A program made the translations under genes and the position numbers. The notes under the pieces were generated by a model, which did not search any database, was not told the origin of the DNA, and worked only from the letters and a program-made list of their open reading frames with translations. DNA of 38,043 bases. Source: Lachnospiraceae bacterium (GTDB taxonomy: Bacteria > Bacillota > Clostridia > Lachnospirales > Lachnospiraceae). This document shows positions 30,041-37,732 of this stretch, in pieces (positions within the stretch are counted from its first letter, which is position 1; each line of letters opens with the position of its first letter). The stretch spans positions 1 to 38,043 of the forward strand of contig JAJQHY010000027.1 in the NCBI GenBank assembly GCA_021199495.1, given 5' to 3'.

Positions 30041-30985
30041 TTATCTCTCCGCCCGCATCGGGTTATTTAAAAAATCCTCATAGGACAGGCGAATCCCATC
30101 CTTAAGCTCGGTCCGGTAGGTCCAGCCTAACGCGGTCGCCTTGCTCACATCTAAAAGCTTTCTGGGCGTCCCGTTCGGCTTTGTCGGATCCCAGCGGATT
30201 TCTCCCTCGTAGCCGATCACCTCCGCCACCAGCTCCGTCAGCTCCTTAATCGTCAGTTCCTTGCCGGTTCCGGCGTTCACCGTCTCGTTGCCGCTGTAAT
30301 GATTCATCAGAAAGACACAGAGATTTGCCAGGTCGTCCACATAAAGAAACTCACGTAAGGGGCTGCCGTCTCCCCAGCAGGTCACGTACGGCTTTCCCTC
30401 CACCTTCGCCTCATGGAAGCGGCGGATTAAGGCCGGCAAAACATGAGAGTGCGTCGGGTGATAATTGTCATTCGGTCCGTACAGATTGGTCGGCATCACG
30501 GAAATATAATCCGTGCCGTACTGACGGTTTAGAAACTCACAGTATTTCAGGCCGCTGATTTTGGCCAACGCGTAGGCCTCGTTCGTTTTCTCCAGCTCCC
30601 CGGTCAAAAGGCAGCTCTCCGGCATCGGCTGCGGCGCCATGCGCGGGTAGATGCAGGAGGAACCAAGAAATTCCAGCTTCCTGCAACCGTTCTGCCACGC
30701 CGCGTGCACCACGTTCATCTCCAGGATCATATTCTCATACATAAAATCGGCCAGCGCGCTCTCATTGGCGACAATCCCGCCCACCTTCGCGGCAGCCAGA
30801 AAAACATATTCCGGCTTCTCTGCCGCAAAAAACGCCTCCACCTGATCCTGTCTCGTCAGGTCCAGTTCCTTATGCGTGCGGGTGATGATATTCGTATAGC
30901 CCTGACGATTTAACTCCCGCACAATGGCGGAGCCGACCATCCCACGGTGGCCCGCCACATATATTTTCGCTTCTTTTTCCATCAT
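30041..30985 (-). CDS. fcl: GDP-L-fucose synthase
   Basis: A 314-residue extended SDR (epimerase/reductase) that turns GDP-4-keto-6-deoxymannose into GDP-L-fucose with NADPH. The dinucleotide motif is GHRGMVGSA (~12-20); the active-site segments [13 protein letters not shown] (~108) and YALAKISG (~138) are characteristic of this enzyme, as are [13 protein letters not shown] and [22 protein letters not shown] precedes the ATG at 30985. It follows gmd by 85 bases in the same direction. Confidence 0.95.
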   Translation of the reverse strand: MMEKEAKIYVAGHRGMVGSAIVRELNRQGYTNIITRTHKELDLTRQDQVEAFFAAEKPEYVFLAAAKVGGIVANESALADFMYENMILEMNVVHAAWQNGCRKLEFLGSSCIYPRMAPQPMPESCLLTGELEKTNEAYALAKISGLKYCEFLNRQYGTDYISVMPTNLYGPNDNYHPTHSHVLPALIRRFHEAKVEGKPYVTCWGDGSPLREFLYVDDLANLCVFLMNHYSGNETVNAGTGKELTIKELTELVAEVIGYEGEIRWDPTKPNGTPRKLLDVSKATALGWTYRTELKDGIRLSYEDFLNNPMRAER

Positions 30986-31070
30986 AAAATAAAACCTCCT
31001 CCCGGGAATGCTCCTTCCGGTACCGCTCTGAATCCGGTTTCGATTTCAGAATACCGCGCGTGTCACGCTC

Positions 31071-32114
31071 TCAGCCTGCCTCCCGCATGGCCTTCTCCTG
31101 CTTCGCGAGCAGGCGGTCGTGCTTCGCCATGATCTGAACCAGCTCCTCATAGCTGGTTTTTAAAGGATTCCAGCCAAGCACCGTCTTCGCCTTCGTCGGG
31201 TCGCCCCAGAGATTGTCCACATCCGTCGGGCGGAACCACTGCGGATTGACGCACACCAGCATTTTACCGGTTTTCACATCGTAGCCCTTTTCCTCAAGAC
31301 CCTCGCCCTCAAAGCGAAGCGTGATGCCGTTGGCCGCGAACGCTTTTTCAGTAAAATCACGGACCGTATGCTGAACACCCGTCGCAATCACAAAATCGTC
31401 CGGCTGCTCCTGCTGTAAAATCAGCCACATGCACTCCACATAATCCTTCGCGTAGCCCCAGTCGCGTAAAGAATCCAGATTGCCCAGCTCCAGGTGGTCC
31501 TGCAGCCCCTCCGCAATCCGACCGGCGGCCAGCGTAATCTTTCTCGTGACGAAATTTTCGCCGCGGCGCTCGGATTCATGATTAAATAAAATCCCGTTCA
31601 CCGCGAACATCCCATAGGCCTCGCGGTATTCCTTTACAATCCAGAAGCCGTACTGCTTCGCCACCGCGTAGGGAGAATACGGATGAAACGGAGTAGTCTC
31701 CCTCTGCGGCACCTCCTCCACCTTACCGAACAGCTCTGATGTGGAAGCCTGATAAACCCGCGTCTTCTTTGTCAGGCCCAGAATACGCACCGCCTCCAGA
31801 ATACGCAGCACACCGAGGGCGTCCACATCCCCCGAATATTCCGGCACATCAAAAGAAACCTGGACATGGCTCTGCGCCGCCAGGTTGTAAATTTCATCAG
31901 GCTGAACAAGGGAAATGATGCGAATCAGAGAAGACGAATCCGACAAATCGCCGTCATGCAATGTGATTTTATCCAAAAGATGGTCGATACGACCGGTATT
32001 GGAGATCGAAGCGCGGCGGGTAATCCCATGCACCTCATATCCTTTTTCCAGAAGGAATTCCGCCAGGTAGGAGCCGTCCTGCCCGGTGATTCCCGTAATC
32101 AATGCTTTTTTCAT
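31071..32114 (-). CDS. gmd: GDP-mannose 4,6-dehydratase
   Basis: A 347-residue NADP-dependent dehydratase, the first committed step of GDP-L-fucose synthesis. It has [15 protein letters not shown] (7-21), the RRAS arginine-loop segment, [12 protein letters not shown], active-site STSELFGKV (~128) and YSPYAVAK (~150), and [17 protein letters not shown] (~183). AGGAGG precedes the ATG. It heads the gmd-fcl-manC-manA operon behind its own promoter. The C-terminal [11 protein letters not shown] is normal, so the gene is intact. Confidence 0.96.
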   Translation of the reverse strand: MKKALITGITGQDGSYLAEFLLEKGYEVHGITRRASISNTGRIDHLLDKITLHDGDLSDSSSLIRIISLVQPDEIYNLAAQSHVQVSFDVPEYSGDVDALGVLRILEAVRILGLTKKTRVYQASTSELFGKVEEVPQRETTPFHPYSPYAVAKQYGFWIVKEYREAYGMFAVNGILFNHESERRGENFVTRKITLAAGRIAEGLQDHLELGNLDSLRDWGYAKDYVECMWLILQQEQPDDFVIATGVQHTVRDFTEKAFAANGITLRFEGEGLEEKGYDVKTGKMLVCVNPQWFRPTDVDNLWGDPTKAKTVLGWNPLKTSYEELVQIMAKHDRLLAKQEKAMREAG

Positions 32115-32146
32115 AGATACCTCCTGCGAAAATGATTCCGGAGGTT

Positions 32147-32175
32147 ATTTTATGCCAACGCACAGGGCAAGTCTA
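32147..32175 (-). promoter_or_regulatory. Probable promoter of the GDP-fucose operon
   Basis: Minus-strand TAGACT (32170-32175), 17 bases, TAAAAT (32147-32152). The -35 is weak, which fits activation by the AraC-family protein encoded upstream. Confidence 0.45.
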
Positions 32176-32254
32176 AGGAGGATGTTGCTTTTTTTCAGGA
32201 CAATGTTGACTTTGCGCGGCAGGCAAACAGCATCAGGTCAAAAACGCCGCGACG

Positions 32255-33271
32255 TCAGCGCTGGCCGGAATTCGCCTGATCCGGCAGAGCGGCGCTGCCT
32301 CTCCAGTTCCTGCGGTATACGCCAGGGGAAGTTCCCTCCGTTTTACGAAACAGCCTGCCAAAATAATTGGTCTCATAGCCACAGTCCGCCGCGATGCTCT
32401 CAATCGAGGCGTCCGTGAAGCGCAAAAGCTCCTTCGCCCGCGTGATCCGCACCTGCTGAATATAACCGTTCACCGTCGTTCCGAACTGCTCCTTAAAACA
32501 GCGCGCCAGATAATGCTTGCTGAAATAAAAGTCCCCCGCCAGGCTCTCCAAGGTCAGCGGCTCCGCGTAATGTAAGTCCACGTACTCCTTGACCTTTAAC
32601 AGATCCACCTTCTGCTGCCCGCCCGCGGCCTGCGCCGCCTGCGTGCCGCGCTGATCCGGATGCCAGGACTCCTCCATCAGATACGTCAGAAGCTCTGTGA
32701 GCTTTAAATTGATCTGCATATCGCGCGTATGGGAATCCGATCCCGCAATCTGATACAGGTCATCCAGAAGCTCTTCATAGACATTAAATGATGCCGTCCC
32801 CATGTCCGCCGTCTGATCCGACAGCTTTCCGGGATGATGCGCGCTGTCAGAATTCGTGCAGCCGCCCGCCTCCCCACGCATTACCGCCATGGGCCGGAAC
32901 ACATCGTAGCCCCCGCGCTCCTTGAATTTCCGGTAAATCGACGTTAAGTTCGGGCCGTGAAAATGACACCATTTCAGCGTCCACAGATTCTCGGAGGACG
33001 ACTGCGAATACGGCCTGCGGCAGTCAATAAAGACCGCGTCGCCCGCGGTCAGTTCATACCGCACCCCGTCATACAAAAGCCAGCCGCTCCCGTCCAGCAC
33101 CACGAAAAAGAGGTATGAGGCCAGGTCACTGCGGCTGCTGACATGCGGGCGCATAGCCGTAAGCCGCCCGCATTCCTGCAGATGCAGAAGCGACGACCTC
33201 GCAAAGGACGAAGGCGTATAAATACGGCGGCTCGAAGAGACATATTCATTTGTAAAAAGATTATTCTCCAT
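32255..33271 (-). CDS. AraC-family regulator beside the GDP-fucose operon
   Basis: A 338-residue regulator: an N-terminal cupin-like domain (~40-140, YLFFVVLDGSGWLLYDGVRYEL and GDAVFIDCRRPYSQ), a linker with two low-complexity stretches (~165-190 and a Q/A-rich one near 245), and a C-terminal double helix-turn-helix (~250-330; FYFSKHYLARCFKEQFG, CGYETNYFGRLFRKTEG). The ATG at 33271 (MENNLFTNEY) is chosen over an upstream TTG at 33307, but no good ribosome site precedes it. It reads toward gmd and probably controls it, since no other candidate target is near. Confidence 0.88.
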   Translation of the reverse strand: MENNLFTNEYVSSSRRIYTPSSFARSSLLHLQECGRLTAMRPHVSSRSDLASYLFFVVLDGSGWLLYDGVRYELTAGDAVFIDCRRPYSQSSSENLWTLKWCHFHGPNLTSIYRKFKERGGYDVFRPMAVMRGEAGGCTNSDSAHHPGKLSDQTADMGTASFNVYEELLDDLYQIAGSDSHTRDMQINLKLTELLTYLMEESWHPDQRGTQAAQAAGGQQKVDLLKVKEYVDLHYAEPLTLESLAGDFYFSKHYLARCFKEQFGTTVNGYIQQVRITRAKELLRFTDASIESIAADCGYETNYFGRLFRKTEGTSPGVYRRNWRGSAALPDQANSGQR

Positions 33272-33415
33272 GGTTTCAAGCTTACCACAAAGGCGTTTCG
33301 CAGGCAACAGGAAAATCGGTTAAAGCCCTTAAATAAAAAGCTAACCCCTGCGGCAGAAATCCGGCACGATACCCGGAACGCTCCCGCAGGGTCCATAATT
33401 CATTTACTGTTTCGG

Positions 33416-33445
33416 TTGCCAAAGCCGCACTCTTTGTTGTATGAT
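33416..33445 (+). promoter_or_regulatory. Probable promoter of the AAA-ATPase/nuclease gene
   Basis: TTGCCA (33416-33421), 18 bases, TATGAT (33440-33445), leaving a leader of about 120 bases before the start codon at 33575. An 8-base inverted repeat (33346-33353 with 33384-33391) lies upstream in the divergent gap. Confidence 0.5.
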
Positions 33446-33574
33446 AGAATATAGAGGACAGAGGATTGCGCTGCATATTTTGCAGGGCAATCCACAGCAT
33501 TGTATCATTTGCCGGGGCAGAATGGAGCAATCACTTTAACAGGAAACCGGCAGGGCAGGAAGGAGCGTCGGAGA

Positions 33575-35167
33575 ATGGGCATTTATTTGAATCCGGGCAA
33601 TAAGGCGTTTCACCAGATTCGGAACGGGCTGTATGTGGACAAGACAGGACTGATTGATTATATCAACGGGACGATCAATACGGCGGCGAATCTGACCTGC
33701 TTCAGCCGCCCCAGGCGGTTTGGCAAGTCGTTTGCGGCGGTGATGCTGGCGGCGTATTATGATAAAACCTGCGATTCGAGCGCCTTGTTTGACGGATTGG
33801 AAATTTCCAAAAGGCCGTCTTATAAGGCACACCTGAACCGGTATGATGTGATTTATCTGGATATTACATGGTTTACATCACGCACCGGAAATAACGGGAA
33901 GGATCCCGTGCGGGAATTGCAGACTGCCGTGATCGGGGAACTTCGGGCGGCATTTCCGGGTGCCGTGAAAGCGGATGAGGCATATTTGCCGGATGCGCTT
34001 CTGCAGGTTTTTCAAAAGACGCAGGAAAGCTTTTTCATTATCATTGATGAGTGGGACGCGCTGTTTAGGGAGGTAAAGGAAGATGAGGAGATGCAGAAGC
34101 GCTACCTGCAGTTTCTGAGGGGCCTTTTTAAGAGCGGCCCGGCAATGAAGGGCGCCGTCGCGGGCGCATATATGACCGGAATTCTGCCGATCAAAAAATA
34201 CGGAACGGAGTCAGCACTGACGGATTTTCAGGAATTTACGATGGCGGACCCCCTGGTTTTATCGGAATATATCGGTTTTACGGAGCAGGAGGTGCGCGCA
34301 TTGTGCGATGCACACAGCGTTGATTTTGGGCAGATGAAGCAGTGGTATGACGGGTATTCGTTCCCGGATATTCCGTCTGTGTACAGTCCTAATTCCGCTG
34401 TGAACGCAATCCGTTTCCGGAAGTTTAAGAGTTACTGGACCAGCTCTGAGACTTATGAGTCACTGAAGGACTATATCAGCATGAATTTTGACGGTCTCAA
34501 GGACGCGGTGGTGGCGATGCTTGGCGGTAGGCGTATCCGCATCGAGACGCTGAGCTTCCAGAATGATATGACGTCCTTCAGCAGCAGGGATGATGTGCTG
34601 ACGCTGCTGGTGCATCTGGGCTACCTGGCCTACGACTCCGGAAAGTCGCAGGTTTATATCCCGAATCTGGAGGTAGCGGAGGCGTTCAGAATTGCGGTGC
34701 AGAATACGGACTGGGAGGCGGTGGGAACAGCCCTGAAAAGATCGGAGGATCTTCTGGAATCCACAATACGTCAGGACAGCGACTCGGTCGCGGCGGCGCT
34801 CGAAGCGGTTCATTCCGAAGAAACATCCGTTTTGCAGTATAATGACGAAAATTCGTTGAGCTGTGCACTTGCGATCGCCTATTATACCGCACGGAACTAT
34901 TACACGATTATCCGCGAACTGCCGGCAGGAAAAGGCTTCGCGGACCTGGCGTTCCTGCCGCTGCCGAACGTGGATAAGCCCGCCATGATTGTGGAACTGA
35001 AATACGATCATTCGGCGGACACCGCAATCCGGCAGATCCATGACAATCGCTACGCCGGCGCGCTGAAGGGTTATCAGGGGCAGCTGCTCCTTGTGGGGAT
35101 CAGCTATGTGAAAGAGACAAGAGGCACTGATAGGAAACATCATAGCTGCGTGATTGAGCGAATGTAA
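33575..35167 (+). CDS. AAA-ATPase_like protein with C-terminal PD-(D/E)XK nuclease domain
   Basis: A 530-residue two-domain protein. The ATPase half (about 1-290) has a variant P-loop RPRRFGKSFAAVM near 45-57 and Walker B FFIIIDEWD near 155. The C-terminal half (~430-525) has the nuclease-like core AMIVELKYDH (ExK) followed by TAIRQIHDNRYAGAL. This is the AAA-ATPase_like (DUF1703-type) family, abundant and often multicopy in gut Clostridia and Bacteroidetes; its function is not established, though a role linked to mobile DNA or defence is often suspected. AGGAG precedes the ATG at 33575. GC and codon use look similar to the core genes before it. All key residues are present. Confidence 0.85.
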   Translation: MGIYLNPGNKAFHQIRNGLYVDKTGLIDYINGTINTAANLTCFSRPRRFGKSFAAVMLAAYYDKTCDSSALFDGLEISKRPSYKAHLNRYDVIYLDITWFTSRTGNNGKDPVRELQTAVIGELRAAFPGAVKADEAYLPDALLQVFQKTQESFFIIIDEWDALFREVKEDEEMQKRYLQFLRGLFKSGPAMKGAVAGAYMTGILPIKKYGTESALTDFQEFTMADPLVLSEYIGFTEQEVRALCDAHSVDFGQMKQWYDGYSFPDIPSVYSPNSAVNAIRFRKFKSYWTSSETYESLKDYISMNFDGLKDAVVAMLGGRRIRIETLSFQNDMTSFSSRDDVLTLLVHLGYLAYDSGKSQVYIPNLEVAEAFRIAVQNTDWEAVGTALKRSEDLLESTIRQDSDSVAAALEAVHSEETSVLQYNDENSLSCALAIAYYTARNYYTIIRELPAGKGFADLAFLPLPNVDKPAMIVELKYDHSADTAIRQIHDNRYAGALKGYQGQLLLVGISYVKETRGTDRKHHSCVIERM

Positions 35168-35179
35168 CAAAGTAACGAA

Positions 35180-35204
35180 AATTTAAAAAGTTTCGTTGCA
35201 ATAT
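35180..35204. repeat. Left copy of a 25-base direct repeat
   Basis: Identical to 36143-36167 over 25 bases. It begins 13 bases after the AAA-ATPase/nuclease stop codon. In this copy the preceding bases add AACGAAA, which can pair with TTTCGTT inside the repeat to form a small hairpin. Confidence 0.8.
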
Positions 35205-35326
35205 ACATGAGGTGTGCTTGTGCTTGTCTATGCAAACGAACAGGAGCGTCTTGTTTTCCAATTCTTTTTATATTTTTCTGCACAGGACACCACAATCCTA
35301 ATTGCATCGTCTTTGCTGTAAGCCAT
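35205..35326 (-). pseudogene. Broken 5' fragment of a PBECR4-like nuclease gene
   Basis: ATG at 35326 opens MAYSKDDAIRIVVSCAEKYK, and after a one-base shift the next frame continues NKTLLFVCIDKHKHTSCI before the homology stops at the 25-base repeat. From memory this matches the N-terminus of PBECR4-type (barnase/EndoU/colicin/RelE-like) proteins found on Clostridia mobile elements. Only about 40 codons remain, with a frameshift and no catalytic region, so it is a remnant. The family assignment is by recollection and needs a search. Confidence 0.5.
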
Positions 35327-35356
35327 AGTTTACTTTCACAATCCTCTGGTATATTT

Positions 35357-35573
35357 AAAAAGGAAGCCTGCGACGCCGTAGCGCCGCTCGACTTCCTCTT
35401 AGATGACTGGTATTTCTGTCGTCCGCCGACGGTCAGTTCCTTCCGGTCTTTCAACCGTTCTACTGCATAACTTTCAGGTTTTTCTGTTGCCTGCCAACGG
35501 TCCGGTCCTATGCCCGGCATAACTTTCGGATTTTAGGTGCCAGTCGCACCAACAGGATGACGCCTGTTTTCCT
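35357..35573 (-). ncRNA. Structured leader RNA or small RNA ending in a terminator
   Basis: Downstream of a near-consensus promoter lies a stretch dense in short hairpins: AACAGG/CCTGTT, GGTGC/GCACC, TATGC/GCATA, CGGT/ACCG and GTC/GAC. An 11-base sequence (GAAAGTTATGC) occurs twice, 52 bases apart (35517-35527 and 35465-35475). It ends in a large stem (GGAAG 35392-35396 with CTTCC 35362-35366) followed by TTTTT, a rho-independent terminator, 30 bases before the PBECR4-like fragment. It could be an attenuating leader, a stand-alone RNA, or carry a 23-codon peptide ORF starting right at the promoter (MNRKTGVILLVRLAPK). No known RNA family is recognised. Confidence 0.5.
35361..35397 (-). terminator. 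Rho-independent terminator of the structured RNA
   Basis: AGGAAG pairs with CTTCCT at the base, with GCG/CGC pairs further up around a TAC-type loop, followed on the minus strand by a T run. It lies between the hairpin-rich segment and the PBECR4-like fragment. Confidence 0.65.
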
Positions 35574-35579
35574 ATTCAT

Positions 35580-35608
35580 ATTATACCCGATCACATGAAA
35601 AAATGCAA
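35580..35608 (-). promoter_or_regulatory. Promoter of the structured RNA
   Basis: Minus-strand TTGCAT (35603-35608), 17 bases, TATAAT (35580-35585). The promoter remains near-perfect although the genes on both sides have decayed. Confidence 0.75.
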
Positions 35609-35628
35609 TCAGTTTGAAGAAAAATGCC

Positions 35629-35735
35629 TTTGATTGAATCCGTGGAAACATTGGCCTTGCGCGGCTGATAGATCGTCATCTGCACCGTGTCGATGTCATA
35701 AAGGTCATCAAAAATTGCGTCCCGGAAAACTGGTT
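35629..35735 (-). pseudogene. Fragment of a DUF2800-like phage gene
   Basis: About 35 codons reading DLYDIDTVQMTIYQPRKANV followed by STDSI. The MTIxQPRxxNVST pattern recalls DUF2800, a protein of Clostridia phages and integrative elements. The rest of the gene is absent on both sides. It indicates that this block once belonged to a phage or similar element. Confidence 0.5.
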
Positions 35736-36142
35736 TGAAGAAGTGTATAGATAGTATTCCTCCAATCATAAATTTTATAAGCATAACAGCTTATGTGAGC
35801 TTTCGCTCTGATGAGAATACTGCAAGACTTCTGCTTTACTGAATTCCAGACAAATGCAGTATTGCTTTGTCTTACCTAATCCGCATCATATCTATACCCC
35901 CTATGCTTCATTCCTCATATGGGCAGTAAAAACCAGCTATCATTATATATCCTTTTTTTCGTCTTGTCTGCAATTCTCCGTATCCAGTGAATTTATTACC
36001 GAAAGTGGTGAGGCAGGTGTTCTTCTGGCAATTCCGCATCCGCATTTTCAGCTTCTATATTTTCAATCAGTTTGACTTCGTAATCCTGAGTTCATTAGCC
36101 ATTAACATAGCGCATCAATCTCACACCTCCCTGTTAACAGAG
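35736..36142. other. Decayed, gene-poor stretch
   Basis: No intact gene is supported. It contains short broken frames, A/T-rich segments and a few small inverted repeats. On the minus strand a strong ribosome site, AGGGAGG (about 36123-36129), is followed by a short frame that breaks after a few codons; the recognisable coding remainder is given separately at 35996-36102. Confidence 0.5.
35996..36102 (-). pseudogene. Frameshifted small-gene remnant
   Basis: ATG 36102 gives MANELR, and after a shift the frame continues DYEVKLIENIEAENADAE, then LPEEHLPHHFR and a stop. The acidic, helical character and clean stop suggest a former small protein, but I do not recognise the family. It lies just downstream of the right copy of the 25-base repeat and a good ribosome site. 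Confidence 0.35.
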
Positions 36143-36167
36143 AATTTAAAAAGTTTCGTTGCAATAT
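36143..36167. repeat. Right copy of a 25-base direct repeat
   Basis: Identical to 35180-35204. Together the two copies bracket the 938-base decayed block between the two ATPase genes. From here to 36244 no further feature is seen. Confidence 0.8.
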
Positions 36168-36244
36168 GGCTTGCATAGGAGTGTTTTTCTTTGCAGTCTT
36201 ACTTCATGAACAATTTTCAAAAACACGTTGCTATGTGCTTTTCT

Positions 36245-37534
36245 TTAGATGATATCTTTATCTAACAGGAAATCAATCACATTGATGTTCAAAATCCCGT
36301 TTTCATCGTACCATCTTTTTCCAATATCCTTACGGACAATCATTTTGGGGAAAGCATCTCCCGTTAGAGAAAATGGGGTTAGTTCTGTCTGCTGCTTATC
36401 TTCCGTAGGCAATGCATATGCAGATTGTATATATACCTTCTTTCCACCAGTAGTCGCAATGAAATCAATTTCTCTCGGTATACGAACGGAGTTTTTATTC
36501 TCATTTAATTTCCGCCCATAGACAACCCCTACATCTACCGAAAACTGCCGGATAATTAGCTCATTGTATATAATGTTTTCCATGATGTGTGTCATTTCCT
36601 GCTGTCGAAATCCAATCCGCGCATTCCGCAGTCCGATATCTTCGCTGTAGTACTTGCTTGGGGAATCAAGATAAGCTTTTCCTCTGACATCATACCGCTT
36701 ACTCTCAGAAAAAAGGAATGCATCTTCAAGATGTCCGATATATGACCGTATTGTGTTCGGCGCTACCTGGGCTTCCTGCTTTGACCGCAGTGTGTTGGCG
36801 ATCCGTGTTGGATTAGTCAGGGAGCCAATAGAAGAACTCAGCAAATCAATAATCTGCTCCAGGACATCCTGTCGTTCTATATTTTTACGCTCAACAATGT
36901 CCTTGATATATACCTCAGTGAAAAGCGCCTTCAGATAATTCATTTTTGCTGCGTCTGTTGGCCTCGATAAAATTAGCGGCATACCACCATAAAATGCGTA
37001 ATCGTCAAACGCCTCGTTTTTATCCCCGCCCACAGCAGAATAATATTCCGCAAAACTCAACGGATGCATCCGTATCTCATCACTGCGTCCCCTGAACTCG
37101 GTCAGTATATCTGAGGACAGCATTTTTGAGTTGCTGCCTGTCACATATACATCTAAATTAGAAAGTCCCTTCAAATCATTTAACGCATCGTAAAACGTGA
37201 TCTTTTTTCCGTCTGGATTGTATGGATTCGGAACCGGGTCAGACATCTGTATCTCATCTACGAACAGATAAAACTGTTGCTGTTTCCCCTCAACAATGCT
37301 CCTGACATACGATGCCATCTCCAGAGGATTACGGTATCTAATGTCCTTCGCAAGATCGAGCTCAATCGTGATGATCTGTTCTTCGTCAACCCCATTCGCA
37401 ATCAGGTAATTCTTATATAACATTTTCAACAGATACGATTTCCCACAGCGGCGTATGCCGGTTATCACCTTGACCTGTCCATCCCATTGGTACGAGATCA
37501 ATTCCTGCAGATAAGAATCTCTTTTAATTTCCAC
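36245..37534 (-). CDS. AAA_14/DUF4143 ATP-binding protein
   Basis: A 429-residue STAND-like ATPase: P-loop VITGIRRCGKSYLL near residues 20-33, Walker B FYLFVDEIQM near 95, sensor-type YVTGSNSKMLSS near 135, then the DUF4143 C-terminal domain with a PD-(D/E)XK-like EIDFIATTGGKKVYIQSAYAL near 365. The frame is open upstream to 37696, but those codons are translated repeat sequence. I prefer GTG 37534 (VEIKRDSYLQEL), which fits the family start and has AAGGA ten bases before; ATG 37552 lies inside the repeat dyad. A promoter and two dyads lie upstream. Such proteins are numerous in anaerobes and their function is unknown. Confidence 0.82.
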   Translation of the reverse strand: MEIKRDSYLQELISYQWDGQVKVITGIRRCGKSYLLKMLYKNYLIANGVDEEQIITIELDLAKDIRYRNPLEMASYVRSIVEGKQQQFYLFVDEIQMSDPVPNPYNPDGKKITFYDALNDLKGLSNLDVYVTGSNSKMLSSDILTEFRGRSDEIRMHPLSFAEYYSAVGGDKNEAFDDYAFYGGMPLILSRPTDAAKMNYLKALFTEVYIKDIVERKNIERQDVLEQIIDLLSSSIGSLTNPTRIANTLRSKQEAQVAPNTIRSYIGHLEDAFLFSESKRYDVRGKAYLDSPSKYYSEDIGLRNARIGFRQQEMTHIMENIIYNELIIRQFSVDVGVVYGRKLNENKNSVRIPREIDFIATTGGKKVYIQSAYALPTEDKQQTELTPFSLTGDAFPKMIVRKDIGKRWYDENGILNINVIDFLLDKDII

Positions 37535-37550
37535 GCTTCCACATTCCTTC

Positions 37551-37588
37551 ATTGAAAAGTCTTGCCCATTTGGGCTGTAATTTTCAAT
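37551..37588. repeat. 38-base dyad repeat, promoter-proximal copy
   Basis: ATTGAAAA and TTTTCAAT form the outer arms and GCCCA/TGGGC the inner stem. It overlaps the expected transcription start of the DUF4143 ATPase gene, so it could be an operator or a 5' leader hairpin. It matches 37626-37663 at 36 of 38 positions. Confidence 0.7.
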
Positions 37589-37589
37589 T

Positions 37590-37618
37590 ATTATAACATG
37601 CCTGACAAATGGCTGCAA
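37590..37618 (-). promoter_or_regulatory. Promoter of the DUF4143 ATPase gene
   Basis: Minus-strand TTGCAG (37613-37618), 17 bases, TATAAT (37590-37595). It lies exactly in the gap between the two 38-base dyads. Confidence 0.7.
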
Positions 37619-37625
37619 GTCTTGC

Positions 37626-37663
37626 ATTGAAAGTTCTTGCCCATTTGGGCTGTAATTTTCAAT
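37626..37663. repeat. 38-base dyad repeat, upstream copy
   Basis: Second copy, 75 bases centre to centre from the first, located just upstream of the -35 box. The same inner stem (GCCCA/TGGGC) is intact and one outer arm has two changes. Confidence 0.7.
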
Positions 37664-37732
37664 CGTCTCCGGTGCCCCTGTCCAGGCCACATCCATCTTA
37701 GCATCATTTTCCCACTGATTTTTCTCACTTTC

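Noticed and set aside
35140-35520. 126-codon minus-strand ORF as a real protein
   Set aside because: It runs through a terminator hairpin, the start of the PBECR4-like fragment in another frame, and the 25-base repeat; composition looks like noncoding sequence.
35357-35573. 5' end of a group II intron (GTGCG motif after a hairpin)
   Set aside because: No reverse transcriptase, no domain V/VI structure and a terminator within 200 bases; GTGCG alone is too short to support it.
37551-37663. CRISPR array (38-base repeat, 37-base spacer)
   Set aside because: Only two copies, no cas genes nearby, and the spacer contains a promoter for the following gene.
37535-37696. Longer N-terminus of the DUF4143 ATPase
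   Set aside because: The extra codons are translated copies of the 38-base repeat and the promoter, so they cannot be part of the same transcript's protein.
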